From Stemphylium vesicarium (Eukaryota; Ascomycota; Dothideomycetes; Pleosporales; Pleosporaceae), in assembly GCA_004380135.1 (NCBI GenBank), contig QXCR01000147.1:1-64000 (forward strand): DNA of 64,000 nucleotides. Reading direction: 5' to 3'. A program made the translations under genes and the position numbers. Below are positions 43,195 through 54,904 of this stretch, piece by piece. How positions within the stretch are numbered: position 1 is the stretch's first letter; the number at the start of each line of letters is the position of its first letter. The notes below the pieces were generated by a model. That model was given only the letters and a program-made list of their open reading frames with translations. It was not told where the DNA came from and did no database searches.

Positions 43195-44951
43195 GATGCA
43201 GTCGACAGAAAGGGCTTACGCAAATGATTGAAGAAATGGCGACGCAACGTGGTCGGATATAGGATCTTGATAAATTCTTTAAGCTGGTGGAACGCACGGG
43301 GGTAGATTAAGCTAAAGATGTGAAATATTGGTCGCGTACATGCACTACTGCGAGGCTCAACCTGTATAGCGAAGCTTGTAGTAAAATGGGTGATGGGAAC
43401 TCGATTATGAGTCGCACGTTGGTGATCGTCGTGCAAGTGGCACCCGCAAACCAGGTCTTTCCTTTTGGCCCCAAAACCATGATATCGGCGTTTATTCTGC
43501 TAGATTCTGGTGAGAATAACAACTTTGATAGTAGATCTTTCGAAGAATCGCGGAGACTAGTTCGCTGGTTGGCCATGCCATCCTGGAGGGGAACTAAACA
43601 CGGAGACCGAGTAAGGGACGAAACCGCCGAGGACGGATATGGCGTTGTTGAAGGGCCGTGAATGTTCTTGAGTGCATTCGCGTGCTTCCAACGCTTTACG
43701 AGACATTCTCTAGTCCATTGTAGTTGTCGTGGTTGCGCAACGGTCGGGCAGAGCGAAAGAGCCGCGACACTTGTCATACTTAGCTGAGGAGATCGTGGGT
43801 ACGCGACTGGAATGAGCAAGAATTCAAAGTAATTTGCGGGTGACGTGATGCCTTTCTCAGTCATTGCAAAGCCAAGAAGGCACAATTCGGTCGTGCCGGT
43901 GCCGTGAAGGGAGAGGTTGAAGCCACTGCAAAGCCTGAGTCGCACAAGCGCACATGTGTTTGTTACAACCCCGAATTAGCGACATCTCGGGGTTGTAACG
44001 GGGATTGTATGCTGAGATCTAGTGCCCATTTTCTCGAAGGAGTATCTAAGCGCCCATCAATTGAAGATCTCGGTACGCACGGGAGAATAAACAATTTCGC
44101 GCCAGCAAATAGTGATAAGAAACATCCAACGGCGAGTGACGGGGATCAATGGCAACAGTCTTATCTTTCTAAACGATGACGGGGATATGAGTCCTGACCT
44201 AGGTACAGTCGTGAAACAAGACCTATCCCGGTGGGTTGAACTTGAACGGCTTGTACAACAGGTCTTGGTGGGTTCGTTTATTTCTTTGGGTTGTTGGTAT
44301 TGCTTCTCGTTTCGATTGCTTGCTTTTGCGCCACGCGATATCGATGAAGATTTTGCCGCTGCGTTTCAGGGAGAGTGCCGCTATTCAGTGGGTGAACACC
44401 TCAATACCATTGGCGATGGCGACCGCAAGCAAGAAGACTCATACAGTAATGTATAGTCGAAGGCGCTGGCAATTCGCGATTGTGTGGGTGAGCAGGACAG
44501 CACCAAAGGCTCAATGCGAACGCCTGCGAGGTTGCGCAATACGGTGGCTAGGGGCTGTCTAATCTTAAATCATGACGTGGGGGTAAGCGGGATAGCGTGG
44601 CTCCATCCCTGTGTCGAAAGAGCCTGGTCCCGTAGCCGCACGCACAAACAGCAGACCGCACAAAGAAAGCAGATCAATGAAGAGCTCCAAAGCAAACAGG
44701 TGCGCGATCTCGAGAATTAGGAGATTGTCTCATTCTATATTACGCCCTCATGGCGGTTTTTGGGCGAAGACCACGTACACATCGACGACAATGCAAACAG
44801 GGCCCGGGGCCGCCTCGACAGAGAGTGCGCAACATGAAAGTGTCGGAATATATGCAGAGGGTAGCGACATTGGAGGCAAGACCAGTTCCGCAGCAGTATG
44901 CCCGCTAGCACAGCGCCGCATGATCTTAAACGGCTCATCCAAAGCTCAACG
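43195..44951. other. Gene-poor stretch between glycosyltransferase and transposon
   Basis: About 1.76 kb. The longest ORF (212 codons, minus, 43307-43945) has no recognisable domain and I do not accept it as a gene. Probable promoter of the glycosyltransferase plus decayed sequence. Confidence 0.5.
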
Positions 44952-44953
44952 TA

Positions 44954-46741
44954 TTCCACCAGTAAGCTGCGCACCCCACCAAATTATCGCAACTCTCTTT
45001 GCGCCGATAGCCATGACACGCCAAAAACGTACTCAGCAGACTTCTCGCGAAGGCAGAATAAGTCTTGCTACAGTAGACTATCAGAATAACCCCACTCAAG
45101 CAATCCGCGCGCTCGCGGCGGCATACGACGTGCCAGAGTCAACGCTACGGACGCGCCTCCGCGGTACCCAGCCACGATCAGAGATAGTCTCTATTAAACG
45201 TAAGCTATTAGCCGTCGAAGAGCAGTCTCTCGTGCAGTGGATCCTAGACCTTGATCGACGAGGCTTTCCGCCCCAGGTCATCGATGTACGACGCATGGCG
45301 GACGCTCTCCTCGCTGGCCGCGGCCAAGATCCACCTCCTCCACCACTGGGCAAGAACTGGGTGTCGCGCTTTATCAACAGCCAGTCTGAGCTACAGACTA
45401 AGTGGAATAGGAAGTTCCACAGCCAGCGCGCTCGCTGTGAGGATCCTGTCGCAATCGCAGCGTGGTTCAAGCTTGTAGAGGAGACGCGCCAGGCGTACGG
45501 CATAATAGACACCGACACGTACAACTTTGATGAGACTGGCTTTATGATGGGCGCCGCAGCGACGTCTAAGGTTGTTACGAGCTCTAACACTGTAGGTTGA
45601 GCAGTTACTATACAGCTAGGTAATCGCGACTGGGTCACGACTATCGAGTGTATTAACGTGTCTAGCTGGTGTCTTCCGCCCTTCTTGATCCTGTCTGGGA
45701 AGCAGCACTAGGCTAGCTGGTATCAACACCTACCTATAGACTGGGTGCTCGCTGTATCCGACAATGGCTTGACGACAGATGAGCTCGGCGTAGAGTGGGT
45801 GAAGCACTTCAACAGGCATACAACGCCTCGTACGCATCGAGTCTACCGGCTTCTTGTCCTCGACGGCCATAGCAGCCACGCTACGCCTGAGTTCGATCAG
45901 TACTGCACAGAGAACAAGATCATCACTCTCTGTATGGCAACTCATACCTCTCACCTCCTGCAGCCGCTTGATGTAAGCTGCTTCTCCCCGCTCAAGCGAG
46001 CGTACACTCACGAGATCCAGGAGCTATCACGCCAAGGTGTCTACCATATTGACAAAGTCGACTTCCTCACCACCTATAGACAGACCCGGCCAGCAGTATT
46101 CACAGAGCAGAACATCCAGGCTGGCTTCCAGGCGACAGGGCTTATCCCTCCCTGTCCAAACCGCGTCCTATCGTCTCTTACTGTCGTCCGTACGCCGTCT
46201 CCACCAGGGACAACAGCAAACAACAACGTCGCATGGACTGCAGAGACACTGCGTACATTAGCCCAGCTTCAGCAGCAGGCTCGTTACGTACAAGATCTGC
46301 TTCGTCGCCAGTCACAGAGTCCAACAAGCCAAGCTATCCGCCAGCTTGTTAAATGTTGTCAGCTTGCTATGAACTCAGTAACTATACTCGCAAAGGAGGT
46401 TAAGAAGCTTCTTACGGCTAGTCAGCGTCAGCAACGTAAGAGCAACCAGCGGCGTCAGTACATAGCTCGTGGAGGCGCTCTACAGGCTCAGCAAGGCTAG
46501 CAGCTCGCTATAGAGGCAGAAAGGGCGGTCACGGAGGTTGAACAAGGTCAGGCTACTCAGGGACGTCAGCGCGCACCACCAACGTGTACGAAGTGCCATA
46601 TTCAAGGACATAGAAGAGATCGATGTAGACAGTAATCGACTAGCTATCTTTAAAATTATATTCTATTACCTAACGTTGTTGTGGAGCTATCGCGGAGAAA
46701 GATGCGTCATGTCAGGTGGGGTCCGCAGCTTACTGGTGGAA
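44954..46741 (+). mobile_element. pogo/Fot1-type DNA transposon, full length, inactive
   Basis: Terminal inverted repeats of 27 bp bound the element (44954-44980 and 46715-46741), matching 26 of 27; they begin TTCCACCAGTAAGC. TA dinucleotides flank it (44952-44953, 46742-46743), the target duplication of Tc1/mariner elements. Total length is 1788 bp. The transposase inside carries internal stops. Outside the TA the flanks read AACG and CGTT, so the empty site would have been the palindrome AACGTACGTT. The high TIR match implies a fairly recent insertion. Confidence 0.9.
45013..46635 (+). pseudogene. pogo/Fot1-type transposase, nonsense-mutated
   Basis: One frame runs 541 codons and reads as a CENP-B/DDE_1 transposase. 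An N-terminal helix-turn-helix (IRALAAAYDVPESTLRTRL) is followed by a CENP-B-type HTH (QWILDLDRRGFPPQVIDVRRMADALL) and a DDE core: FDETGF, LVLDGHSSHATPEF and LLQPLDVSCFSPLK. A C-terminal CCHC zinc knuckle (CTKCHIQGHRRDRC) ends it. Stops interrupt it at 45598 (TGA), 45709 (TAG) and 46498 (TAG), with the frame continuing sensibly after each. All are single C-to-T changes from CGA or CAG, as RIP or cytosine deamination would give. The protein cannot be made in one piece. Confidence 0.88.
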
Positions 46742-46971
46742 TACGTTAGTCGAAAGTGGCACTACGCCTCAAGAGCTGCTCGCTACCTCAGCCAACAACA
46801 AAATTAGCCACCCGAGCTGCCTGTACCCAAAACTGCTCGCATATGAATAATACGGTAATGTTGATAATGGCACAAGCCCATCTTGCTAAACATTAGCCCT
46901 TTCTTACATGACAGTGATGAGGACATTCTACAACGTTTTCTTCGTATACTAGTACTAGCTATATCCAAGCA

Positions 46972-48056
46972 TCAATTAGAAGAGAAGTATTGATCTAAGT
47001 AGTGTGTGGTATCCTCACTCGGCTGAATGTACCGCTGCTCCTCATCCAATTTACCTTGAACAACCAATTCCCTAATGCTTGTCTTCGGATACTCTGGCAC
47101 GTCCCAGACATCGGTGCCCACTCCATGCGTGCCATCGCCCATCTTCTTCCGAACCAGCGCCGCTAGATCGCCCTTCATGGCCTGTACTCTCATATTCTCG
47201 ATGCTATCATGCGCAACATGCGGAGGCTTCCCATGGTATTCCTCCATCGCTGCCGCTATCTCCTTGCCAGTAGGATGCAGCTCGTTCAACCCAATTGTCC
47301 TGCCACTCAAGCTTGAAGACGGAGAATAGACGAAAATCGAGACATATCCAGCGGCAACGTAGTTTCGAGAGCTGAGAGAATTTAGGTTGCGTTCTGCCAC
47401 AAGGTTCTGAATTACATGTACATACCAGAGGTAAACCGGGAGATTCTCACTATTCCCCGTGAAAACAATGCGATTCTGGGCCAGATCAATGCCCATGTAC
47501 CTACGCCTAGATTCAGCAAGGGAATCAAGAGTTGCCACGCGATACAACTTACGGCGACTGCAGTGCAAAGGAGGTAAAATTCCCTATGCAAATTGTAACA
47601 AAGGGCATGTCAGCGTCGTTCAGGAGGTGCTCCAGTTCTTCCTTAGCCCTTGGGACAGCTACAGTCGCCCTTTCATCAGTTGTGTACGGCAAAGCGAGAT
47701 CCGATGGCGCAAACAGTTTGACGCCCGCACGTTTCATTGGACGGATTAGCTTTTTTTGCTGATCGAGCCCAGCATGGCCTATCAGAGAACTATGCGATAT
47801 TAGCCTAGTTCACAAGACTATATACGCTTGCTTACATGAGAATGTCTACGCCCTGTAAGGCTGCCTCCAGTGTTGACTCTTCATCCCAGGAGTAAGCGGT
47901 TGTCTCGACGTTCGATGGTAAGGTTTCGTTATCGGAATCGCCTCGATGCAGGATACGAACGGGTTGTGTGGATGCGGTTGATAGAGCTTGCACAATGGGT
48001 CCGGCCGCCCAGCCGCGGTGGCCTATGACTGCGATTTTGTTTCCTTGGTGATTCAT
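46972..48056 (-). CDS. NmrA-like / isoflavone-reductase-type NAD(P)-binding protein
   Basis: Three exons (48056-47836, 47789-47553, 47506-46972) give 330 residues. It is an atypical short-chain dehydrogenase of the NmrA/PCBER group: the N-terminal Rossmann strand is KIAVIGHRGWAAG (GxxGxxxG-type loop), then RILHRGD, GVDILISLIGHAG (the usual strand-4 block), and LFAPSDLALPYTTDE, the family's equivalent of the FxPSEFG motif. The C-terminal half resembles the substrate domain. It could act as a reductase in the neighbouring polyketide pathway or as a redox sensor. It lies at the left end of the cluster, 231 bp right of the transposon's end, and is on the same strand as the next P450. Confidence 0.8.
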
Positions 48057-48541
48057 TGTTGCAGTAGATTGGGAAGAATGTTGTTTGTATTGCGTTTCTC
48101 TTTATAAGATGCGAAGCTTTCGTCCATATATCTACCTACGTAGGATGGTTGATTAACAAATCTTGCAATCTGGCGTGGTGAGGGCGGAAGTTGTTCCGCT
48201 GCAATGACATGTGTTCGATTGCGTGCAACCTCTGAGTATGGGCGACGAATTTGCTAAGAGCCCTGGTGGTTTTGGTGACGGAACTAAGGATGGCGCTTAG
48301 AATATTGCTTCGTCTTTGAGCGAGTCTGTTCTGGTAGATGAGGGGGGCTGGGTTACTAATGCACGAGGGTTTTTATTAAGCACGGAATGGACGACGGCGC
48401 TATCATCAGCTACCGGCACAGCCACATCACAGGTTCACAGGTCCGAATAATCACCGAGTACTATTTAGCGCCCTAGCCACACTGCTCTTTCTCTGATACA
48501 ACCTCCAACCAACCATTCCCGCCCGATCCCTCAGCCAAACC
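48057..48541. other. Intergenic
   Basis: No gene. It contains the promoter of the NmrA-like gene and the 3' end of the P450 gene. Confidence 0.5.
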
Positions 48542-50381
48542 TCACACAACCTTCAGCCTAACGTTATTACTACTCTTTGGGAACGCACCAAACAAGTCAT
48601 AGTAAAATGCAACATCACGCTCAAACAGTGTATCATGCAACTCCATGCCAAACCCGACCGATGGCGCAAATAAGCGCCCCAGAGCAAGGTAAACCTCCAT
48701 GTTCGCGACTTCCTGACCGATGCAAGCACGCGGGCCGCGCCCAAAGTGACTAACGTACTTGCGCAACCTTTTGCGCTCTTCCCCGTCGAGCCAGCGTTCA
48801 GGCTTGAAGGTATACGGGTCCTCAAACACATCCGGGTTTAGGTAATTATCGTACAGCGAGATGGACACGTGGACGCCCTTGGGGATAATTTTGTCACCGT
48901 ATGCCATATCGTTGTGAGGGTCGTAGCGGGGCAGGCGACTGGAGACAGGGTGGTTAAGTCGAAAAGACTCTTGGATGACGGCAGTGAGGTAGGGCAGCTC
49001 GCGGAGCTCTTGGAAGCTGGGCAGGCGGCCGAGGCGAAGCTCAAGATCGCCGAGTTCGGTCTGTAGGCAGCGGAGCTTGGAGGGGTGGCTGAGCAGCATG
49101 AAGACGGCGAACGTCATCATTACGCCTTCAGTTTCGATGCCCGCGTTGATGTTCAGCCATACTTCGTCTACGACGCGTGTCATCGCCTTTTCGTGCGCGG
49201 GCAGGTCTGAGGCCAGGATGTGGGCAGCTGCGGTGGTGAACCCAGGCGGTGGGTCTCCGGTTGAGCGCTTGGTGTCGTTGGTGCTAGGTTTCCCATCTTT
49301 GCTTGCAAGTGCGGCGTTGTAATCCTCTCTAATCGCTTCCATGACCATCTATTTAGGAGTCAGACAACTAATTCGTGGCCAGATAAACACTTGGAGCCCA
49401 ACTTACATTTCTGAAACGAAGGACGCGGATCACACCCGGAGGTAATTGTGCGCCTTTCCCAAATCTCGGCCGTGCCCTCAAGACCTCGAACAGCCAGTGG
49501 CCGACCTGACGGGTGACCATGTTCATGCGGCCGAATGTTCTGCCGACGAGAAACATTTCGTTCTCGAAATCCTCAACGTCAACGAAACCGAAGTCGCGGC
49601 CGAGACTCGTGGTGCAAGTGACGTCGATGGCCAGGCATCGGAAGGCATCTCCCACTACAACACGAAAGCAAAATCACAGGTCAGCGGTCGCCTCCTAGAA
49701 AAAGTTTCAGTAAGGTTACTCACACGTCACGACTTTCCCGGTGCCCTTGAAGCCTTTGAACCTTGCGATCAATTTGTGTACCAACTCCTCGTACACCTTC
49801 TCACGAGAGTGGACGACAGGAGTAGCGTAGACGGGCAACAGAGCCTGGCGACGCATATGATGCAGTTCATGGGGTCTGTAAACCAAGAGTCAGATCGAGA
49901 AGAGCCAGCAACATTCCAATAAGGTACGACTAACCCAGATTGCAAGACGGTATTGGGTGGGCCTTGAGAGCGGTAGAACCAGGATGGCTTCGAAGCCTTG
50001 GCCTTCATCTTGTACGCCTCATTCCATTCAGGGTCGCGGATATGCACTTCCCAGGGATTAATGCGTACGATAGGTCCTAAGGTGAAAGAAACGTCAGCAT
50101 TCCGCCATCATAAACCATGTGTTTGCCTCTTCGGACGTACCATAAGTGTCATGCATGCGATTGATCTCAACCCAGTACCTCCCACCGCCTTCCTTGAAAA
50201 TGTCGAAATATCCCTCATACGCAAAGGTCAGGGCCGCGAGACTGGGGCCAGGGAAGCGCGCAATAGGGCTGAGAAACATTCGATAGACGGCCACGCAGAG
50301 CAGGTATGTGGCAACCGCCAGCACCACTGCGCTCGCCCATGGTACGCTAGACACTATGCCAACGACGTCTCGAAACCCCAT
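48542..50381 (-). CDS. Cytochrome P450 monooxygenase (cluster P450 1)
   Basis: Five exons (50381-50141, 50076-49935, 49875-49724, 49654-49407, 49348-48542) give 529 residues; a Met six codons further upstream (50399) is possible. The ER anchor is ASAVVLAVATYLLCVAVYRMFL, followed by the proline-rich hinge (FPGP). The I-helix motif is AGIETE, ExxR is QESFRL, PERF is FKPERWL, and the haem loop is HFGRGPRACIGQE with the Cys ligand. The exon pattern and motifs (HHMRRQALLPVYAT) fit P450s common in fungal polyketide clusters (CYP65-like). It should oxidise the PKS product. It is divergent from the trans-enoyl reductase gene across 1.15 kb, suggesting joint control. Confidence 0.88.
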
Positions 50382-51535
50382 GATTGTTGTATACAGCAAT
50401 GTCCGATCTTTCGGACGTGGCCTTGTTCATAAACAGCAACAAAAGCCGTAACCTGTGGAAAAGAGACTTCAATCTGACGAACACACCGCGTCCAAAATGC
50501 CGGACCACCCAAGGCGGCCTCCGCAATCTTATGTCAGCTTATCGACATGGGTACCCATCCCAAGTTGATGTACGAGCCGCAGAGCGGGAGAAGCACGACG
50601 TTGCCAAGACACGTTTTTGTGCTCGTATCTGCGGGACGCGAAAGCGGGTCACGGTAGCGGGCCGAAAACAAGAAATCTTAGATCCGGCCGTTCATCGGCT
50701 TGGCAGATGTTAAATTGAACGGCGCTTGTGGGTGTTTGCGGTGTGAGGATAGGGAGCCGACTCCCAGGGTCTGGGCTTTCTAAGCCCCGAGGGCAGGCGG
50801 GGGCAATGTGTAGAGAGCGGCCCGAGAAAGTCGGAGGTGAAACTACATTTCCGAGTATTGGGTCGCATGATCAGGAAGGGAATCGTATTCCGAGTCTTTG
50901 GTGGACAAAGCTTGAGCTTCGTCGTTGTGGTCGTTGATCTGCGGCCCGAAAACAAACAACGTTCGTTTCGTGTCAGATTGGACCCTGATCGGACTTGGAG
51001 ATCTCCCAATCGCGGCGTTGCTTGCGAGGACGAAGCTTGGAGAAAAATTACTACGTTTGTTCACCGCGTAGAATCCCGGTAGGACAGCTACGCGTGGCCT
51101 CGAAGCTCTTTCCACACACTTACAGATTATCGTCAGGCGTAGATCGTGCTCTGATCAATGTGTTCGATCCTCTTTCTGCCCGGAGATCAATGCTCCACGT
51201 CTCGCGGTCCACTTGCTGTTATCGCATGTGCGCTGTTGATTGCACCTGGGCAGTCTTAGGAAACGCTCGGTTGCAATATGGCTGCTGTTCCCAAGTCATT
51301 CTTGCATAACAAAACGGGCGTAGATCACGGTTCACGTATTCGTCCCTTTGATTGGTAAATTTCTACACATCACTCGCTCGGACAACTACCAGAGCATCTG
51401 ATTCCAGTGGATGGCAACTCGAACCGATACTTTCCTACACCCAATCTTTCTCTCCTGAGCAGTCAATCTCACCCACCGCAATCCTTTCTTGACGGTCCTA
51501 CCAAGCTCTCCCACATTCTCTGTCTACCACCCAGC
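50382..51535. promoter_or_regulatory. Divergent promoter region P450 / trans-enoyl reductase
   Basis: About 1.15 kb between divergent cluster genes. TTCCGAGT occurs at 50850 and ATTCCGAGT again near 50887; these half-sites could serve a Zn2Cys6 factor, but spacing and orientation give no clear palindrome. Confidence 0.4.
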
Positions 51536-52660
51536 ATGTCTCTCCCTACCACGCACACAGCCCTAAAAGTCACCGGCCCAGCCACTCTAGCCGTGACAAA
51601 AGACGCAACCCTCCCCCATCTCGACGCGTCCGAGATCCTCGTCAAAGTAACCCACATAGCGATCAACCCCGTCGATGCAAAGTCGGTCGCCCTGTCGCCC
51701 ACGCCAGGCGCAACAAGCGGCACCGACTTCGCCGGCACCATTGCCATAGTCGGCAGCGACGTCGACGAAGGAGACAACTGGCACGTTGGAGACCGCATCA
51801 TGGGGGGCGTATTCGGCAACAATCCAATCCGAGCAGACAACGGGGCGTTTGCAGAATACGTAGCCATTCCCGCGCGACTGCTATGGCGCATCCCCTCTGG
51901 CATGGATTACGCGACTGCAGCAGCACTGCCAACTGCGTTGGCGACGGTGGGATTGACATTATTCGGGTACATGGGAATCAGCCTGCCAGACGCCAAAGCG
52001 CTGTTGTCGCGCCTTGATACAGCATCATCATCCTCCTCCTCAGAAGCGAAAATCCCAACAAACCCAACCCCATCATACATCCTCGTCTACGGCGGCGGCA
52101 CAGCCTCTGGCGCAATGGCAATCCAAATCCTCTATCTCCTCGGCCTCGTGCCAATAACAACCTGCTCCCCCGCCTCAGCCCCCCGCTGCCTCTCCCTCGG
52201 CGCAACCGCAACCTTCGACTACGCCTCCCCCAACACTGGCACAGAAATCCTAGACTACACATCCGGGCGTCTCACCCTCGCACTGGACTGCATCTCCTCC
52301 ACCGCTTCCATGGAAACATGCTACAAAGCCATCGGGCCCGCAGGTGGCCGCTACGTAGCCCTCGACCCGTTCCCGCTGCGTGCGCACACGAGACGCAGTG
52401 TAAGTCCTGATTGGATCTGCGCGTATACTCAGTTTGGACATGGGATTAAGTGGGCCCCACCGTTTGATCTTGATGCTAGACGCGAGGATAGAGAGTGTGC
52501 TGAACGCTGGTATCCGGTTGCGCAGGCGTTGTTAGATCGCGGGGTGCTTGTTGCGCAGAGGGTGGAGGTGAGGGAGGGGGGATTAGGGGGTGTGGAGAGG
52601 GCGATGGAGGAGGTGAGGAAGGGGGTCGTTAAGGGGAGGAAGCTTGTGTTTTGTGTGTAG
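51536..52660 (+). CDS. Trans-acting enoyl reductase, LovC-like (medium-chain dehydrogenase)
   Basis: Single exon, 374 residues from the Met of MSLPTTHTALKV; the frame is open 43 codons upstream, but the chosen start fits family length (about 360-390). Medium-chain reductase architecture: an N-terminal GroES-like part with HIAINPVDAK and GTDFAGTIA, a DRIMGGVFGNNP block and NGAFAEYVAIPARLLWRIP, then the NADPH-binding loop YGGGTASGAMAIQIL (about 184-198). There are no zinc-site Cys/His clusters, so it is zinc-free. These proteins dock on highly reducing PKSs whose own ER is dead and reduce the enoyl intermediates. The nearby PKS indeed lacks an ER motif. Strong functional pairing by context. Confidence 0.88.
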   Translation: MSLPTTHTALKVTGPATLAVTKDATLPHLDASEILVKVTHIAINPVDAKSVALSPTPGATSGTDFAGTIAIVGSDVDEGDNWHVGDRIMGGVFGNNPIRADNGAFAEYVAIPARLLWRIPSGMDYATAAALPTALATVGLTLFGYMGISLPDAKALLSRLDTASSSSSSEAKIPTNPTPSYILVYGGGTASGAMAIQILYLLGLVPITTCSPASAPRCLSLGATATFDYASPNTGTEILDYTSGRLTLALDCISSTASMETCYKAIGPAGGRYVALDPFPLRAHTRRSVSPDWICAYTQFGHGIKWAPPFDLDARREDRECAERWYPVAQALLDRGVLVAQRVEVREGGLGGVERAMEEVRKGVVKGRKLVFCV

Positions 52661-53113
52661 AGGGGGGTTTTTTTTTGATAGAATGGTAGTTTTAAGCAAC
52701 GCATGTCTAGGTACCTGGAAGTGTGCCCACGTGTTTTTTGCCCTTGTATAAACGGATGTTTCAGAATAGCCAACTTGAGTCCTTTAAAGTTTTGATAGAT
52801 GTTGAAGCAACTGTATCATTCTTCAGAAAAGAGGAGTAAGATTACGACTAGCTTTGTACTACCATGAAGATCGTCTGCATCTCTGAAGTGCCTGTGAACA
52901 GCTTCAATGAGATATTCTTCTACTCTTTTCTCGAACCACAAGAATGGGAAGGAAGGGGCTCACATAGGCATTAAAACGAGACAGGGCGATGATTAGACCA
53001 CATACATTTTCTCTCAACAACTATCGCTCTATCGATTCTACACCCTCCACCCTAACTAAACCCTGAACCACCCTTCCACCTCCACTATACCATCAATCTA
53101 CTACCACACACTC
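52661..53113. other. Convergent intergenic region
   Basis: No gene. It contains the 3' ends of the enoyl reductase and the second cluster P450. A run of T lies at 52669-52676. Confidence 0.5.
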
Positions 53114-54904
53114 CTACCTCGCCTCCCTAATCAAAACCTTCAACTGTGGCTTCGCCCAAATACCCGCCGTTTTCTTGTCATGCCAATCCCGAGACTCGGG
53201 CGACAGCTCCAGATCAAACTCATACAGAAACCGCGAAAGAATACTGCGCATCTCATGCAGCGCCACATTCTGCCCGATGCACGCGCGCGGGCCGGTACCA
53301 AAGGGCACCCACGCCATATGGTTGTCGTAGTCGTGGTATGCCGCAAAAGCGGATTCTTCGGGGAGCCAGCGCTCGGGGACGAAGGCGAGGGGGTCTTTCC
53401 AGAAGAGCGGTGAGTTGAAAACGGTCCAGCTTGGCATTGCGACTTGGGTCTGTAAAAGAATCGGAGAGTCAGTTTGGTTGGTGGATTCTTTTTTGGAATC
53501 GGGGTATTGGGGTCGTCTTACCTTTTCTGGGAGCCATTCGCCGCAGACTACGTTGCCGCCCGGGGCCATTTCGCGTTGGCTGCCGAGGCCTACTTGGCCC
53601 GTTGGGTAAACTATGTACGTACGTTAGGAAAGACGTTTATGCAAAAAGGAGACAGCAAAGGTGAACGTACGTCTCATAGCCTCCTCAATAACAGCATTCA
53701 TGTACTTCATCGTCTTGACCGTGGTACTCGTCAAGTGCGACGCATCGGGGAAAGCACGAATCTCCTTCAGCACCCTGTCCATTTTGTCCGGGTTGTTGAG
53801 CAGGAGCCATGTAATCGCCGTAAGAGTCGTGGCCGTGGTCTCGGTCCCTGACATCATGAACATGCCCGCGTTGGCGTTCATTTGCGCACGGGACATGGCG
53901 TTGGACGGCTGCCGCAGGATGAAGCCAAAAATGTCGGGACGCCCGTTGTTGCCTTTTGCTAGACGCTTCTCGACTAGTGCGTTGGAACTCTGGATGTGCT
54001 TGGCGCAGTCTTCCATGACATTCTTGGGCGCCATGGCCGCGTAGAGTAATCCTCCGAGCGGGTACGCTTTCATGACTGACCTTGCGGCTATAGACGGCGC
54101 GGACATGGTTAGTAGTGGTGGCGTGATGAGAGAAGAGTAGGTGGACTTACTCAGGAATTTGAAGGTGACAAACACGGCCTGCACCCACGAAGACTCGATT
54201 CCAGTTTCAAGTTGGCCAAGATCTTCTCCGAAGGTAAGGTCGCCCATAATGTCAAAGGTAGTGAAGTTGTACAGCTTGGCTACATCGACTTCGAGCTTGT
54301 AGTCTGGACTGGCAGCGATGCCCTTCTTGGGCACCTGAACGAGACGATCAATATACTTCCCAATCAAGCCCTCTTGCTCCGTCAAGGCGCGGTCGCTGAA
54401 GGCGTAATTGAATTGCTTCTTCTGCGCGGCATGGCCAGCCATGGTAGGCTCGGTGGCCATGGGGTGAACATTGCTCGTCAATTTACCAACGAAGCGCTCC
54501 AGATTCTTGACATTGGGGCGGTACTGCCCATGCTTGTGTCCGTAGATGTCCTTCCATGCTCTGGGGTTGATGAAGCTCAAGCGATCAGGTCCAAGACGTA
54601 CCGTCTCGCCATACTTTGTGTGCAACTGATCGTTCCACTTGATAATGTCGCCTTTGACGAAGTGGTACGTCCATACCACACTGGTAAGCTTAGCGAGTAG
54701 TGGTCCGGGGTACTTGCTCAGTGGATGGAAGTAAATGCGGTAAATGGCCACGCTAACCAGATAGCCAACAGTCAGGCTCACCAGTGTTGAGATCCCAAAA
54801 CGCAGCGGGTGCAGAGATGCCCGAGACAGCGTTTCCTGGACAAGCGCCTCGAAGGTGCTCATTGCGTGAGGGGAAGTCTCCGCAGTTGCCTGTATCCCCT
54901 CCAT
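53114..54904 (-). CDS. Cytochrome P450 monooxygenase (cluster P450 2)
   Basis: Four exons (54904-54151, 54087-53671, 53610-53522, 53449-53114) give 531 residues; Met15 (54862) is an alternative start. The ER anchor is FGISTLVSLTVGYLVSVAIYRIYF, with hinge HPLSKYPGP. The WxxxR-type C-helix region and FNYAFSDRALTEQE follow. The I-helix is SGTETTATTL, ExxR is EEAMRLYP (formed across a splice), PERF is FVPERWL, and the haem loop is VPFGTGPRACIGQN with the Cys ligand. All parts are intact. It starts divergently from the PKS gene with 987 bp between, the usual arrangement for co-regulated cluster genes, so it is a likely tailoring enzyme of that product. Confidence 0.9.

Noticed and set aside
43307..43945. 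212-codon minus-strand ORF upstream of the GT2 gene
   Set aside because: No domain, no splice-consistent extension, composition unlike neighbours; could be a relic, but there is no support.
46505..46635. Separate small zinc-knuckle gene
   Set aside because: It is the in-frame tail of the transposase after the TAG at 46498, inside the TIRs.
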